From Neurospora tetraspora (Eukaryota > Ascomycota > Sordariomycetes > Sordariales > Sordariaceae), in the NCBI RefSeq assembly GCF_033439725.1, contig NW_026944383.1, positions 434,001 through 498,000 of the forward strand: a stretch of 64,000 bases of DNA, in the 5' to 3' direction. Positions 23,170 to 37,125 of the stretch are shown here, piece by piece. Position numbers and translations under genes: made by a program. The notes below the pieces were generated by a model, which did no database searches, was not told the DNA's origin, and saw nothing but the letters and a program-made list of their open reading frames with translations. Each line of letters starts with the position of its first letter. The first letter of the stretch is position 1.

Positions 23170-26100
23170 TGCAGACGGTGGGTGTGCATTGCAGGCCAAG
23201 TATCTGTCAGATGTACCGTAGCGTTTCGTCCGTTTCGTAACGGTGGCGTCTATGATACAGCACTGTGTGCATAGCAGACCTTATTTCTGCCCTTCAATCT
23301 GTGTTGGTCTTGCAAGGCTTGTGCTTTTCTTCTCGCGTCTGATACAGACACACGGTTGAAGCGTAAAAGCCATTGGGAAACTTCCCATTTCTGTCAACTC
23401 TTCTTCAGCGAACTACGCCGTTGACGGCCCCGAACGAGACACAAGCGCACCGGCCCATATCACCCAGTGCCAGAGACCGTCCGGTGAGATGAAGAAGACA
23501 TCGGCAAGGTGTGTATGGATCATGGATGTGGTAGGACAGCGCATGGTCTGAAAACGTGAACAAGGGGCGAGTGCTTTTTAGATGAAGTGACCAATGATGG
23601 CGAGGATACAAGAGACTGCAGAGGCCGAGTAGCACCACTCTTTGCCCAACAAAAGTATCGGTGATCGGAGCTAGCCACTCTCTGCCACTGGAGGCAAACC
23701 CCTAGCGGCGTTCTGGCAGTCCGACGATGATGGTTTTCGATGGATGCGACTTGGCTCTTTGGCCGTATGGTGAACAAATTTTGGTGACTTTGGCGCTTTC
23801 TCACTGGAGTTCCTCAACTGGAGGTGTCTTTGGCGTGTCTCTCGACGTTGCTTCCATCGTTTGCATGGGCAAGGATGGGCGGTGTGCATGCGGGTCCCGT
23901 ATCCCACGCGCGGATCCCTGCCCTGACTGGCCATTTGGAGAATCCATGCACCCTTTCGATTCTCCCCAGTCACCATCAGAACTTCAGAAGGCCCTTGTCC
24001 TGATGAATCACCCTGGATGGCTTCGAGAACATTGGAAAGCCACTAGCCACAAAGGAACGGAATTGGTGTCGCCTTGGAGCGAAAGCCCATGGTTGGCAGC
24101 GAAACACCTATGTGAACCAAACTCTCGACAACAGCCGCTTCATCTGCTCTCCCGCCGTACAGCATACAGAGCACGCTTGCGCTTGCAGCCGCACGCGGAA
24201 AAAATACTCTATGTCCACTCACTATGTGCGGCAGATACCGACAGTGTCCCGATGGCCGTGCACGAGTCGCAACTCTGGCTCCTGGTGCCATTGTGGTCCA
24301 TCGCGCTCAGTCGGTCGGAGTTAACCATCACGCCCCCGTCAGATTTTTCGGTGGGACCTCTCTAGGGGGAAAAAAACACGATGAAAAGACCCGACGTCGC
24401 GCGTCGACTTGTCAACGGTTGGCTAGCTTGCTCCCCTCCGGCCCCACCCCTCTAGGGGCTTTAGTGTGAAAGTTAGAGCGCCGGGACCACTCGGCCGTGT
24501 ATCGCCTCCAGGCTCCACCAGCCAAGAACTCAACTGACTCTGAACAGACTCGATCACGGCCAAGCGCTATCACTCGTGACACGCTCGACATGGCGAGACC
24601 GTCGCACGAGGCTTCTCGAGACGTGTGAGAACTGACTAATACGGTAGGCGTTTGAAATGAACGCGTTGGCGCAGCCTGCGTCTCGGGAAGCGGATCGCTG
24701 GACCTTCTTTTCCCCCAACTTGTAGAATTGTAGAGTGACCACGTGCCATGCAGAAAGCCAATTGATGATAGGCGGCCGCCATGTCGTCAGAGAATGAATG
24801 ACACTGGGCAGTGAGCGGCCATTGTGCGCTTGAGATTCCCAGCCACCACACCGCCGTTATGGGGGAAGCAACTGAAGGCCTCAATCTCGAGCAGACTGCG
24901 ATGCCGCGTTTGCGACTCTGTACACTGGCCGGTACCCCCACCGGGAAAGCTGCTCTGGGGGGTTCTAGGTACCACTCAGCTAGCAGCAAATCCGCTGTGA
25001 GCACCCGGCAAATGTGCATGGTGCAAAATCGCATGCGTTGCTTGCAGGCAAGGCGCAGATAGGCGGACAGCCGACAAGAATCAGCAAAATGATCGCGAAT
25101 TGTCCAAGGACATTTGCGCTATTCTGCAGTTCTCCGACAGCGCCCAGCTTGGTCTCTGTGTTTTGCGTACTGCTTCCACCATCGGCTCAGGACCTCCTGC
25201 GGTGACTCGCTGGCTTGTGTTCCACCGCCGCACTCGTCCAAATCACCTCCGCCAGGCCAAGCCGGCAGAGCACGCTTCGTGATGGGAAGTTATGGGAGTG
25301 CAAAAGCTAAACGTGAGACCCGAGCCTAAGGCCTGAGATGCACGGGGGTTGATGATAGCGCACTGCGCAAACCGGCATCGACGCACAGCCCTTGTCGCAT
25401 ACTTCCCGACGCCCTGGCTGGTGGTGAAACAGGTCACCCCCTGCAATTCCCAGAAGCCCTGCCCAGCAATCGATGGCACCCGCACCTAGAAGGCTTTCGA
25501 CAGGCACCCGATTTTTCTGGAACATCTGTGATCCTGGGATACCTGACTTGGGCCAGGACCCCTGTCCAAATGCGGCAACTTTGCAACGGTATAGGTAACA
25601 AGGAATAAAACAATAAGGGGTGTGTTGAAGTCAAACGTTCATGTTTCGATGTCGACGTCTATCACGACGATGGCGGTCCTTGCGCACATATCCGACATGA
25701 TGATACTGCGCGTGCAGCGCGAAGCCCCTGCCACGGGCACGTTGGGGTGCAAAGACTGCCGCAAAACAGCGTCACTAGACGCCTGACACTGATCATGAAA
25801 TACGGCATCTTCCCAGACGCGCCACGTTTTACGAGATCTGGTGGATAGTGCAATGTTCGTGACGGGAAAATGTGTGAAGACGAAGCAAAGTGTGACTTAC
25901 CGAATCGTGGCCGGGCTCTTCCTTATACTGGCCCGGGGCCTGACGATGAGCCATTGACAATCCCATGGCTAGTGATTTACCCTTTGCGTAAAGGGCAACG
26001 TAGATGCGTCTGGAAAAGGGAACGGTTAGCAAGAGGACAGAAACAAACATATGGCCCTACCAGTCGTCGGAAGCCATCCTGGACGCTGTGCTCTGTTGAC

Positions 26101-29100
26101 AGACGGATATCCTTGCCAACGGATGTGTAAAGGCGGGAACGTTGAGCGACCGGCCTGGTGACAGCTGGACCGCGTGTGGTGGTGGATTCCTTGAGTACTC
26201 ACAACGCTTTGTCTTGCCTTCGGCAGCTGAAGGGATCCTGATTGTAGATGCTAGAGGACGCGACGGCGAACGGATACCTCAAGGTAATGTAGGGGCAGCC
26301 TGGGCAGTTCTCTAGTTGTTTCTTTGCCGTGAACCTTAGTTAAGCGGGATGCACGGATGGTAATACTTGTTGACAAGGAGACAGGAGACGGCTCTTACAC
26401 TTTGGCGTGAAGATTAGCAAAGCTGGGGAAAGAAAGACATTAGCAAACAGTCTGTTGAATGCGCTTTGAAGAGCGGGTTTCTCGACTATTAAAAATAGTA
26501 ATCAAGTGGCAGCGGCATTGGACATTAGACCGAAATTTCCAAGCTCAATGCAATGTCCAAGGGCGGCACTAGACTGGAAACGTTGCCGAGATTGAAACGG
26601 CTTTGCCTTGGATTGCGCAGCCCCTGCAAGAAAACGGTACGGCAATCTGGGGACCACCGCAAAGCCGGTGTAGAAGGCCCGAGGAGAAAAAGACACACAC
26701 ACATACCAATGCCGTAAGTCTTGAGTTTGCGACTCTTGCGTCGAAAAATAGGCGCTCAAAGTAAATGCTCTGTGACCATTTAGGTCAGTGTCTGTTTTGC
26801 TTCGATTTGGTTGAATGCAGTCCTCAATTCGTGCTGCGACCTGAGGAACCAATTCAGGGGCAATCTGCCAGGGCCAGTGGTGGTGGACAGCCCCTGCTGC
26901 AGCCACGTGCGAGGGCAGAAGGGTTAAGGTATCATGCAGGTGGACGCTGAGGTGAACTTTGTTACATACATGTACGTTCGTACCTTACGTTTCAACGAAA
27001 CTTTGGGGGCAGCCGGGGTCTGTACTCGGCTGTGACGCGCTGCTCACGCTTTATGTTAGTATCTGCAAATACGTCACCTTTCGACGTCAACGCCGGAAGC
27101 GCTTAATACCTATTAGATTGCTGATGATCTGAACTGTGTCGGCTCCTTGGCCGAGTATCAGATGAGTTGGGGCCGCTGTGGGTTTGAATTACCTGTACTA
27201 AATCGGAGCGTGGAAAGCCCGGGCAAAGAACCGGATGGTGTGGTGTGACTCTGCGCGAAAGAGGCCGCCTCAAGTGGATTTTGTGATATAGCGCGAAGTG
27301 ATGCGACCAATTCGGGGCGGACGCGATCAATGGTGATGTTGTATAGAGCTGATATTGTATGAATGGTTGTTTTGAGTGGCCGACGCTGTAGACCTGTCAC
27401 TACGGGCAACGGGTTGCCGTCGAGAGCAAGTTCGGATGGAGGCCGTTCGTGGGCGGAGCAAGGATGATCGCGGAGGCGCTGTAAGTTACACGGCAGTTAG
27501 AAATCAGTATGCTGAACAAGACGTGTTGATAGGCACTGCCAGGATCCCCGGGAACCCAAAGCTATGCTCCAAGTTATGAAGACGATATCACAAATATCTC
27601 CACGTGAAAGAGCAAAGCATGGGATGGGAGTTGCCCAGATGTACGCAGGTTGTAGCCAAGCTGGGTACCTGGTGTTGGGACTTCGGGGCTATGGACGGGG
27701 AGCTTGCGGAACGGCATGGCAGGCGGGCCGGGATTAGGGTTGGGGACAAGCATCATGCCGCCGAGCCTGGAGAAACGCCACGGGAATGGCGTCTAAAAGT
27801 ACAGCCAGGTTCCAGGTCGTGCCTGGACGAGGAGTGAAGACGGGAGCGCGCAATTGGAGCGTGGGGATGGTGGCATAGTGTAAGACGCGCCCGGGCGCAT
27901 ATAGGGTTTGGGTAGGAAACAACAGGCGGAACACAGAAAGAGGCACAGCAGCGGGGATATGCCATCGCAAGTTTGTCGCAACTGACATCACGTACCTGGA
28001 GAAGGTTCCTGAAAATACCAGTTGAAGATGGAAAGTCGAGCGGTTGCTGGTTTGGAGTGGAAGCACTACGCTGGCTAACCTGGAAGGTATTTCCTTTCAC
28101 TTCACCTGGTGGGAGTCTGGCGGTCTGGACTCTGGAAGCTTAGGAAGCTGTTTGAAGAAGACGGAGGGGCCGAGAGGGATGGTTCGATAGAATGGATGCG
28201 CGCTCGATCCCGATGGTCCTGGAGGATAGATCTGAGTTTTGTTTCTAGCTCTGCAACTTGATTTTGGTGCAAGGAAGAATACGTCTGCGACAAAAGTTGA
28301 AGCTCGAGGTACGTGTCGAGACAAGACCGAGGAAGAAAAAAAATGGCTTCTTCAAATATCGCCGGCCGGTCCCCAACTGCGCCAATAATTCAAATTTGCA
28401 AGGGTCACCTGCACCTGCAGCCTAGCCGCTCCTTCCCACAGGGGTGTCTGTGGGGAAGAAAAGACACGCTGCTAGACGCGAACACGTGAATTGGATGACA
28501 TTCGATCTCCTCGGAAGCCTTTCATCACTTCTTCTTCTGAGCTTGGCTTGACGTCTATGTACTCGGTTCGAGACTGAATGTCGTTCGACAACCGGCGTGA
28601 ACACAGGTACGCTCACGTTTGGATAGAAACAATGAGCTCGTACGTCGGGTAGATTGCTCCAAGAAAGCACGCGATGCTATGTGTCCACCTGAGACGGGTA
28701 AAAGCTCAAATAACCGATAGGAGGTACGTATGCTGAGAGTGACACTCGCCGAGATCAAAGTTACGTATCATATGGGAAGCGTTCCGGGTTTGTATAGTTT
28801 ATTTGACACGAGGGCACGGGTGAGGAGCCTTATGAGGTTACCTTCACAAAACTGAACAGCGACTTACTGTCTTCGACAGCACAGAGCAACACAAAACGCG
28901 GAATAAAAACATTGAACATGTTAGCGATGAGATCTCGAAAGCACACGCGTACAATGGGACAGGGATACTGTCACTAACAGCTGGAGGGAACCACTGATAT
29001 GCAGACGGGACCTTCTGCGATGTTGCGTCGTAACGGAACAGTTATAACTTGCAGTTTCCGCTCCCTCCGAATCACACCTATCCACGGCAACTCAGGTGTG

Positions 29101-30994
29101 GGTGCAAGAGCAGGGCAAATGCTGACAAAGATGCATTGTACAGCGACATTGTGGAAGCCGAGCCTGGCCGTGATCATGGCCGGTATTTTCCAACATCGCC
29201 TCTTGTAGATGGCGCTTGAAGTTCAGGATGGCTTTTGGGGGCATTCCCAAGAAACAGGCTCCAAAGACGCAGTCCGGGGGCAAGGATACACCTGTTCGCG
29301 ACCGTTGAGCGGCCTGCACTAGGCTTGGTGGGAAGACAGCGCAGTGGAGGAACACCAGCCGGCGCAGGGACCCTGGGCTTCATGGTACAGCAACCCTACG
29401 ATGGAAGCTTCTGAAGCTTCTTCGAAGCTTGGGGTAAAAAAGCCTAAGATGGCGCTTGTCAGGGAATTGTTGCGGCATGGTGAAGGTTGGCTGGCTTGCA
29501 AGGGAACACCCCCGTGTACTGGACCATGCAATCCGGCACTCTTTACCCTGGTCCTCGAGACGTCTGGAAAAGGTGTGATGGAAGAAAGGGGTGAAGAGGA
29601 ACAAATTACATTGAAGAGAGGTGCCGGCAGCTGTTGTCTGCCAGGCACACCAGCAGGGTGGTTGGACAGACAACTGGGATTGAGCATGGTTTCAAAAGCA
29701 GCCAAAGCAGCGGGAAGAGGTGACAGGGCATCCATTCAAGCGAACGCATGGAGACAAGACATGGAGGATACCCATGGAAGTCATCCATGGACGCCAGCGT
29801 GGGACTGGGGATGGATGATGGATGATGGGGGAATGGGAAAGGCGTGTTGGCATCCCAGCCTCCCCCGTGAGCCCTGCTCTGGCATCTCCGTCTGGAACAA
29901 ACGAGGAATGCCAAGGCGAACAAGAAAAAGGCCGAGGAAACTCGATATGATCCGTTTCGCTCTTTAAACTGTTCACGTGGTTGAAATAATGCCTCCAACG
30001 AGTCAATTGGATGATATTTTGGAGCAAAGGTTTGGTTGTGCAAAGGCACCAAGAGGAAAGATTCCTAATCCAACTGTACGGTGAATCAGGGCTGTATCTT
30101 TCAGTAGCGTTTTCGATACCGTATGAGGACATACCATGTTCCGTACGTCGTCCGTTTTGCTGCCACTTGAGCTCCGATAGTCTGCTGGCGGAGGAGGAGT
30201 TAGCTTCCACTTTGGACTTCATGTTAACACCCCCATTTCCCATCTAGGCCTTCTGGTGGTAATGGCGGTCAAGAAACTACATGTTGCTCACCTGTTGTCC
30301 TATCGCTTGGCTTGGTTTGCATAGGACGGATGACCCGTCGTTCGACTGATATTTGTCGCCAGCGTTACGTGCCGAGGAAGGTGTGGAAGGGCTCTGCACT
30401 TTGTGGTTTTGTTATGCCACACGGAGTAATTTCTTGGTGTGTTTAGTGGTCGTTCGGATGCAACGTGATGCGTCCTTGGTGCCGGGGCTGGTAGCGACGC
30501 ATCCGTCACCGCTCATACTCGGCAAGCAAGTTCCAGTTGAGGTGCCGGTTCAATTTCCCACATTATGAGAGTCGCTATCGTGCGTACGTATCTCCCCCGT
30601 ATGTAGGCACGCAGTCGTCTTTGGGCCAATTGGTGACCAAGCACCCAGTATCCGACGCCGTACGTGAGGGATTTGTCATTGAGTCGACGAGTCCAGACCA
30701 ATTGGATGTAGTCGACACATTTCCCATACGATCACATGCTCTGCCGTCGGAGTATTGCACAAGCTGGCATTGCACGGCTCATAAGGTCCGAAGGGTACGA
30801 GTACCTGCATAAAGCGTATAGTTTCGGTAAGATACGTGATAAACTTTGTTCCGGTACGCTCAAGCTGTCGACTATCCGTACAGTGCTTGGCATGCCGTCT
30901 GGGTCACTTTGGCAAGCACTTCCCGCTGACCACAACCGTTTTCTCCAATGCCACTGCACTGTTCTCTTCTGCACCCGCCTCGAAAAGCAGCACC
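22286..30994. other. 8.7-kb gene-poor region
   Basis: Base composition is mixed and not RIP-like. Many open frames of 60-210 codons occur on both strands, but none shows a known motif, sensible splice partners or consistent codon use. The first 0.8 kb is the promoter and leader of the minus-strand gene ending at 19189. A poly-A tract lies at 23138-23167. I see no supported gene or RNA. Confidence 0.5.
23138..23167. repeat. Poly-A tract (30 nt)
   Basis: Thirty consecutive A residues. No reverse-transcribed element was recognised upstream of it, so it is treated as a homopolymer. Confidence 0.95.
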
Positions 30995-30999
30995 GAAAG
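30995..30999. repeat. Target-site duplication GAAAG, left copy
   Basis: GAAAG directly precedes the left LTR. The same 5 bp follow the right LTR at 37298-37302. Five bases is the usual duplication size for copia-type integrases. Confidence 0.9.
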
Positions 31000-31171
31000 T
31001 GTCAGATGTAACGGTGCAGAATTGATTGATTGAAGAGTGTGTGTGACTGACTCGCTTAGAAGGTATAGGGGGTGCTGGGGTAACCTAGATATGCCTAGAA
31101 ATCAAGTAATATCAGGTAGCTAGAGTGCTAACCTCTATATAGTATGGCTAATACTACCCTTAAATCTAATA
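31000..31171 (-). repeat. Left LTR (3' LTR) of retrotransposon 1
   Basis: 172 bp. The outer end begins TGTCAG intact. The inner end reads TCTAATA where the other copy has TCTGACA. It aligns end to end with 37126-37297, with transitions only. Confidence 0.93.
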
Positions 31172-31182
31172 CACCCCCTCAC
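31172..31182 (-). other. Polypurine tract of retrotransposon 1
   Basis: On the minus strand the 11 bases read GTGAGGGGGTG immediately before the LTR. This is the plus-strand priming site of reverse transcription and fixes the element orientation. The same 11 bases are found in element 2, unmutated in both. Confidence 0.8.
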
Positions 31183-34100
31183 TTATAGACCTTCCAAACA
31201 GGGTAAAAGTGAAGCTATTTACAAAATCTCTCTTCTAGCATGTCAATTTCTCCAGCCAAACTATAAATATCTTCCAAAATATTATCCAGAATCTCCTTAT
31301 CTATCCCTATCTCTTTACGAATTAGTATATTTATTATTCCTATTAATTCCCGGAATTTCTCGTAATATAATTATTCTAAAACTTTCGTCAATTTATCGGC
31401 TAATATTTTCTTCGTTTCCAAATACTTAATTTTAATCTTTTCCTCTACAATTTCCTACTTTAATTAATAATAATAAATATTAACGTATTTTAATTTACTT
31501 ATTAGCTTTGCTATTTTAATAATTAATATATAGATCGTTTATATATTATTACAACTGATTATAGGCATATCCTTATTGAGGGGAATATTAATTTCCTTAT
31601 ATAAAGGTATAACAGTAATAGTTTCCTTAATAATGTTTAAAATCGATAATAATTCTACTTCTATTATTAAAGTAAATACCGTCTTTTATTTAATTATACC
31701 CTAATAAACCAAACTACTAAAGAATTTAATTGTAAATCTATACGAATTCTTTCGATTTAGAGAATTATCGGCGTACGACGTATTTAAAGTAATTTCGAAT
31801 TTCGTTAATTTATTGTAATAAAAGGAAAGATTAGTGTAATATTAAAAGTAGTATAAAACTTCATTAATAGTTTTATAATATTAAGGACCGGGATTATAAT
31901 TATAACGAACCAATCAGCTAATAGCAAAGGCAATATTAAGCTAGGTAATTATAGCAATATATATTATAGAGCTAATAACAACCTAATATTTCCGGATTTT
32001 ATTGAAAGAGGCTACGCTATTATGAAATATAAGTTCTTCGTTGCTTATTAGAATAAAAGCGAAGGTATAAAAATTCTTAATTAATTTAATAATTTTATAA
32101 ATACATTTTTATTAGGATAATTAAATACAATTTACCTCTCGGTCTCGAATAATCTTAATACTTAAAAACTATTAAAAATTATTACTATTAATAAACTTAT
32201 ACTTCTCCTCTAATTTTTTTGTAACCTAAGTAATTTTATCGTATTATAATTTATCGAAGGTAAAAATAATATTGTTAACGTAGTAGAAAATCAAAATTCT
32301 ATTACGTTTAAAAATATATAGGTCTTCAAATAACGGCTTAAACCCCAAACTTTCGAAAATCCTGTTAAATTTTCGTTATTATAGTAAAAGAGCTTGTTAG
32401 AAACAGTAAAAGGCTTTAAAAATCTTAAAAATAATACCGTACTTTTAACAACTAAGAGGTATATATATATAAATCCCCTTATCGAAGTAGGCGTTAATAA
32501 AAGTATTTATTGTATCGTATTAAATAAATTTGAAATCGAATTTAATAGTATAAACAATAATTAACTAAAATAAGCGACTAGCTAACGTAGAGGCATATGT
32601 CTCCTTATTATAATTATACTATTAATCTCCTTTAATTATAAAGCGAACCTTCACCTTTAATAATCAACTATATTTATTAAACTTATATACGTATACCTAT
32701 ATATAGTCGAAGATTTAAAGACCTTTAATACGGGGAACGTCTTCATCGATTTTAACTTATAACTTTATTTCGTTATAATTATTAAAATATATTTCTTCTA
32801 CTTACTGAAAGAGATCACTTAAATCGTAATATTTGAAATTGTAATAAATCTTTAGGATTAAAAGGAAATTTTAACGGTTAATAGAATCTAATTTATTACC
32901 TTTAGAAATTAAACGGTTAATTTCTACCTTCGTAACTATCTTACCCTACCGTTGCCTAATTAATTAAAAAAAATTCCTAATATTAAACGCGGCTTTTTAT
33001 AATTCGAAAGTCGGAAAAGAAATAGGCTCTAATAAATCTATTATAAAGCCGGTAATAAAAATAGCTAGTAATATACTTAATGGGGTAGGGTAACTAAATA
33101 TAAAACCGATAAATATTTTACTTTAAGTAGTAAATTCTATTAATTTCGAAATAGTCTTATTACCATCTTCTTAAAGTTCGTTATCGAAGAATAATAATAA
33201 AAAAGGGGTAAGATTGTTATCTTCTATATCTTAGGTTGTATTAAAGGGCTCGAAATATCGCGTAGATAACTAAGGAGGTTAATTAATTCAATTAAATAAA
33301 TTAGCAATTTCGTCGCTAATTAGCTTCAATCCTTCTTTAAAATTATTAAAATTCCCAAAATAGACTAAATCTTCGTTAAAGTGTATATTACAAATATAAA
33401 TAATATAATTAATCTATGGGTTCCAAATTTAATAAATAGAAGAAGCAGCGTAGCTAATAAAGAATCCAATCCAAACCTTTAATTAAAATTTCTTACGCCG
33501 TTACTCTTTTTTCTATATAGTGCTTGTTATTGTATATACTTTATAACCGGAAATATATAAATAACTGAAATTAAATTTACAAGGCTTAGTTTATACCCCT
33601 TTACAATAGGTTATGAAAATATAAAACCATTCGTATAGTGATTTCCAATTATAAAAATATTTAAGTAATCAGTTAATAAAATAGAATGAAATTAAAACGA
33701 TTTAAATTAGAAGTTATAAGGAAATTTAGTACTATTTATTATTATACGCGCCTTTTCTTTAATTATACCTCCTAAATATTTAATACCGCCGTTTTAAATT
33801 TGAATATTAGGTACTAAAGGTTCGAAAATAATAAAACGTATAATTAATTTATCCCTAATATATTAGCTATTAAATTTATTATTGTACTTAATGTATTTAA
33901 TTTTAATGTTATATTGGTAATTAATTGTATCAATAACCGAAAAAAATCTTTTAATAATAGCTTTAATTATTTAGTTCGCTATATAAATATCCTAAACGAA
34001 TCTAATCTATCGATAAATAATAAGTATAATATATTAAAGCTACCTCTAACTATTTTATATTCGAAGAAATCGACGGCGAAACGCTCTCTCAGGCTAAATC

Positions 34101-34819
34101 CCTTATTTCGTAGTTTTTATTTAATTTATCATTTAATCTTTAAAATACCGTACGGATTGTACTAATAAATAGCGGGCTCTTTAAATTTAGCGCCCTCAAT
34201 ATTATAAAGGTATTCGAAATTTTAAAGACTGTAATAATCAAATTGCTCATACTAGAATTTAATAGGCATCTTATATACGTAACGGCCAGTAAAGGAATTA
34301 AAGCAATTTTGATGAGTAAAGAAGGTAGTGTAATTAAAGGAGAGGGGCAGGTATTCGAAGACTGTTTAATAATAAATTTCTTAAAGAGAAATAAAAGAGT
34401 AAACCGTTTAGCTGATAGAGGTAATTATTAGGGGGTTTATAGTTCTAATAAAGACTTTACTTTCGAAATAAATGTAATAATACAAGATTTATAATAAAAT
34501 TAAGGCAAAAGGCTACCTCTTTCAACTGCAACCTTAAAGCTCCCCTCTCTCCCTATACTTCTACGTTAATAGTCCTAAAACCCTTAATAAGTATTTAAAA
34601 TTCAATAACCCAAACGCAATCTTTTAAGGACGCTATTCGAAATGAAAAAAAAAACTATTAATTTTATTAAAAATATAAATAGAAGCCCCAAAATCGAAAA
34701 TTATAAAATTTTTAAATAAATAAATATTATCTTTACCGCTACTTATAGTAAAAGTACTTTATTTAACGAGAAATATTAAATTGTAAATACCGATTTCTCG
34801 TCTCTTTTAATTTTTTAAA

Positions 34820-35612
34820 GTAATTGTCAAATCATCTTCAAAGGTTCCCGAGACTACGCTGAAGGTAGTTAAGATATCGAAAAAGTAATCTTGAGGGTGA
34901 ATAACGAAGAAGATAGAATCTATCTTTTGAGGGTGGAAAAAGATAGTTGCTTGGTAGGAAATCGAGTGTGTGGTTATTATAGGTGTGTAGAGCGTTTAAA
35001 GACGAATAGAATGGTATGTGGTTTGTGTGGATAGGTAGTAGATTGGTAAAGATATGAGTGAGTGATGTCTAATTATCTAGGATCTCTTTTCCTTCGAGGG
35101 AACCATCCTTCTTATAGATTTTCTGAGCCTCCTGGTTATCCTGTGAATAATCCGATTGTACGGTTGAATTTCTTGTTTTCCGAGGAATCCAGAAATAGTT
35201 CCTTCGGTTTCGTATGTCAAAAATAGACTAAGAAATCTATTTCCGAAGTCGAAAGGTTTTCGAGGTTGAAAGAACAAAGGGTTCTTTTATCAACAAAGGT
35301 CCTTGTCTACCCTAGTCATTTTCGTGCCGTGTGCGCCACGATTCTATTCTGGGCCGCCTAGTGCGGTCTAGGCCACCCGTGCAGGCCACCCATGCATCCT
35401 CTACGAGGGTTAGGGTTTTATAAGGTAGAATTTCAGCCACGAATATTTAATCGAGTAAAATCGAATAAATTCAACCAAAATTATAGGGCATATATTTATA
35501 GTATATATTACCCATATATATATTCCTATACTAGCATAGTATCGTATAGACCCGTAAATCCGTTATAAATTAATAATTATTATATAATATATATATTAAG
35601 TCCAACAGTAAT
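34820..35612. mobile_element. Nested solo LTR (783 bp) with GTAAT target-site duplication
   Basis: Bases 34825-35607 begin TGTCAAATC and end GTCCAACA. They are bordered on both sides by GTAAT (34820-34824 and 35608-35612). Removing the segment and one duplication brings element 1 to nearly the size of element 2, and the flanking DNA then aligns with element 2 near 42.2 kb. The middle (about 34,850-35,440) is clearly less A+T-rich than the host element, while the last 170 bp are A+T-rich. The structure is that of an LTR left after recombination between the two LTRs of a younger insertion. The family is not recognised, and no internal coding is supported. Confidence 0.75.
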
Positions 35613-37125
35613 AATCTACGTAAAGGTAATAAAGTAGTCCTATATTTAATTCTTAGCCTTTTTAACTTCTTTACTAATTTTAAGATATTTTTCGAAATTC
35701 TTATTAATAAACTTCTAATTAAGGCTACTTAACTTCTATTTAGAATTATCCTTAATCTCAAACATTAAATACTTATAGCGTATTACTAAGTAAAGGCTTC
35801 GCTCGCAAACTTTACAAAGTAGCGTAGCGCCTCCTCTCTTTTTCGGCTATAAAGAATATTTCGTATTTTTATCTGTACTGTATTTCTTCTTTACGTTTAC
35901 CTTCCGCTTTTTATAATTAAAATTAAGAGCATCCTCCTTATTAAATGCGAATTCTTATAAACTAAAGCGGCCAATACTTTAAGCGCTACGAACTATAACC
36001 TTCTTAAAATTAATTAATAGTATAGTATATTATAATATACTAACCCTTTTAAAATTAATAAATATATTCTTATATTTTAAAAATATTTCTTCGAATTCAT
36101 TATCGAACTTCTAAAAGTTGCCAGCTTAAATAGGTTTATATTTACAGACCATATTAACAAAGTCAGTAAACTATAAAATAGGGGATGTTACTTTACTAAT
36201 TCCAAATCTCTTCTCGTTTATAATAAGGATTTCCTAATCGGATAGCTACTTTTTAAAGTCCTTAAGTTACTTCTTCATAGTTTCTTTAATAAAGGTTTAA
36301 TAATTTTGACAAATTTTAACAATTTAATTAATAAATTAATAATTAATTTAACTCTTGATTTCTCTAAGTTAATCGTAAGTAAATTTATCCTATTTAAATA
36401 AAGTATCAGTATAATAAGCAGCGATATAAGTGTTCATCCAATTATAAACTCGAATATTAGTATTATTGAAATCTTTCTAATACTTATAACGAATATTATA
36501 CGTATTATTAACTTAATTGTATACTACTTTCCTAGTAAGTATTAAATCGGTAGAGGGATTAATAACTATATCCTCCCTAATATCCTACTTAGTATAATAT
36601 TTATTATCCTCTTTTTCCTCTTCTTTATCTTCTTCTCCTAAACTTCCTTCCTCATCGTCTTTGTTAACGCCAACGGCGGCTTCTTCTTAAAATTAGGTAG
36701 TAGTAGTAATTTCAGTAATAGTACTGTTCGTATTAATAATTATAGTAATAGTAATTATAATTATAGTCACGGCCTTCTTAACCTGGATTCCTCTATTAAA
36801 TTTAACGAATTCCTTCTTTACTGCTAGAAAACAGTCCTTTACTTGCTTAATAAAGAAGAAGTCTTCCAACTTCGGGGGTAGAACCCTCTAAATTATAAGT
36901 CCTCCCTTAAGTAGCTAATTACTAAAGTTCTAATTATTACTAGCGAATCTCTTAAGAGCTTTATACTAATTGGGCCAATCAGTAGGGGTATTGAAGATAA
37001 CTATAATAGCCTTATCGGTAAATTCCTTTAATAAGAATATAGTTAACGTTATTAATTTCATAGAGATATTACTTATAATCGATAATCGTAGCGTTAAACG
37101 TAAATATGCAAATCAAACTATTAAT

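Noticed and set aside
29344-29967. 207-codon open frame on the plus strand
   Set aside because: It has no family motif and is Trp/Gly/Pro-rich in an uneven way. It is overlapped by equally long frames on the other strand, and no splice partners are seen.
33914-34431. Short open frames in the A+T-rich element 1
   Set aside because: They lie in RIP-mutated DNA on the strand opposite the retrotransposon coding strand, and are chance frames.
35077-35277. 66-codon minus-strand frame in the nested solo LTR
   Set aside because: LTRs of this kind do not encode protein, and the frame has no known homologue that I recognise.
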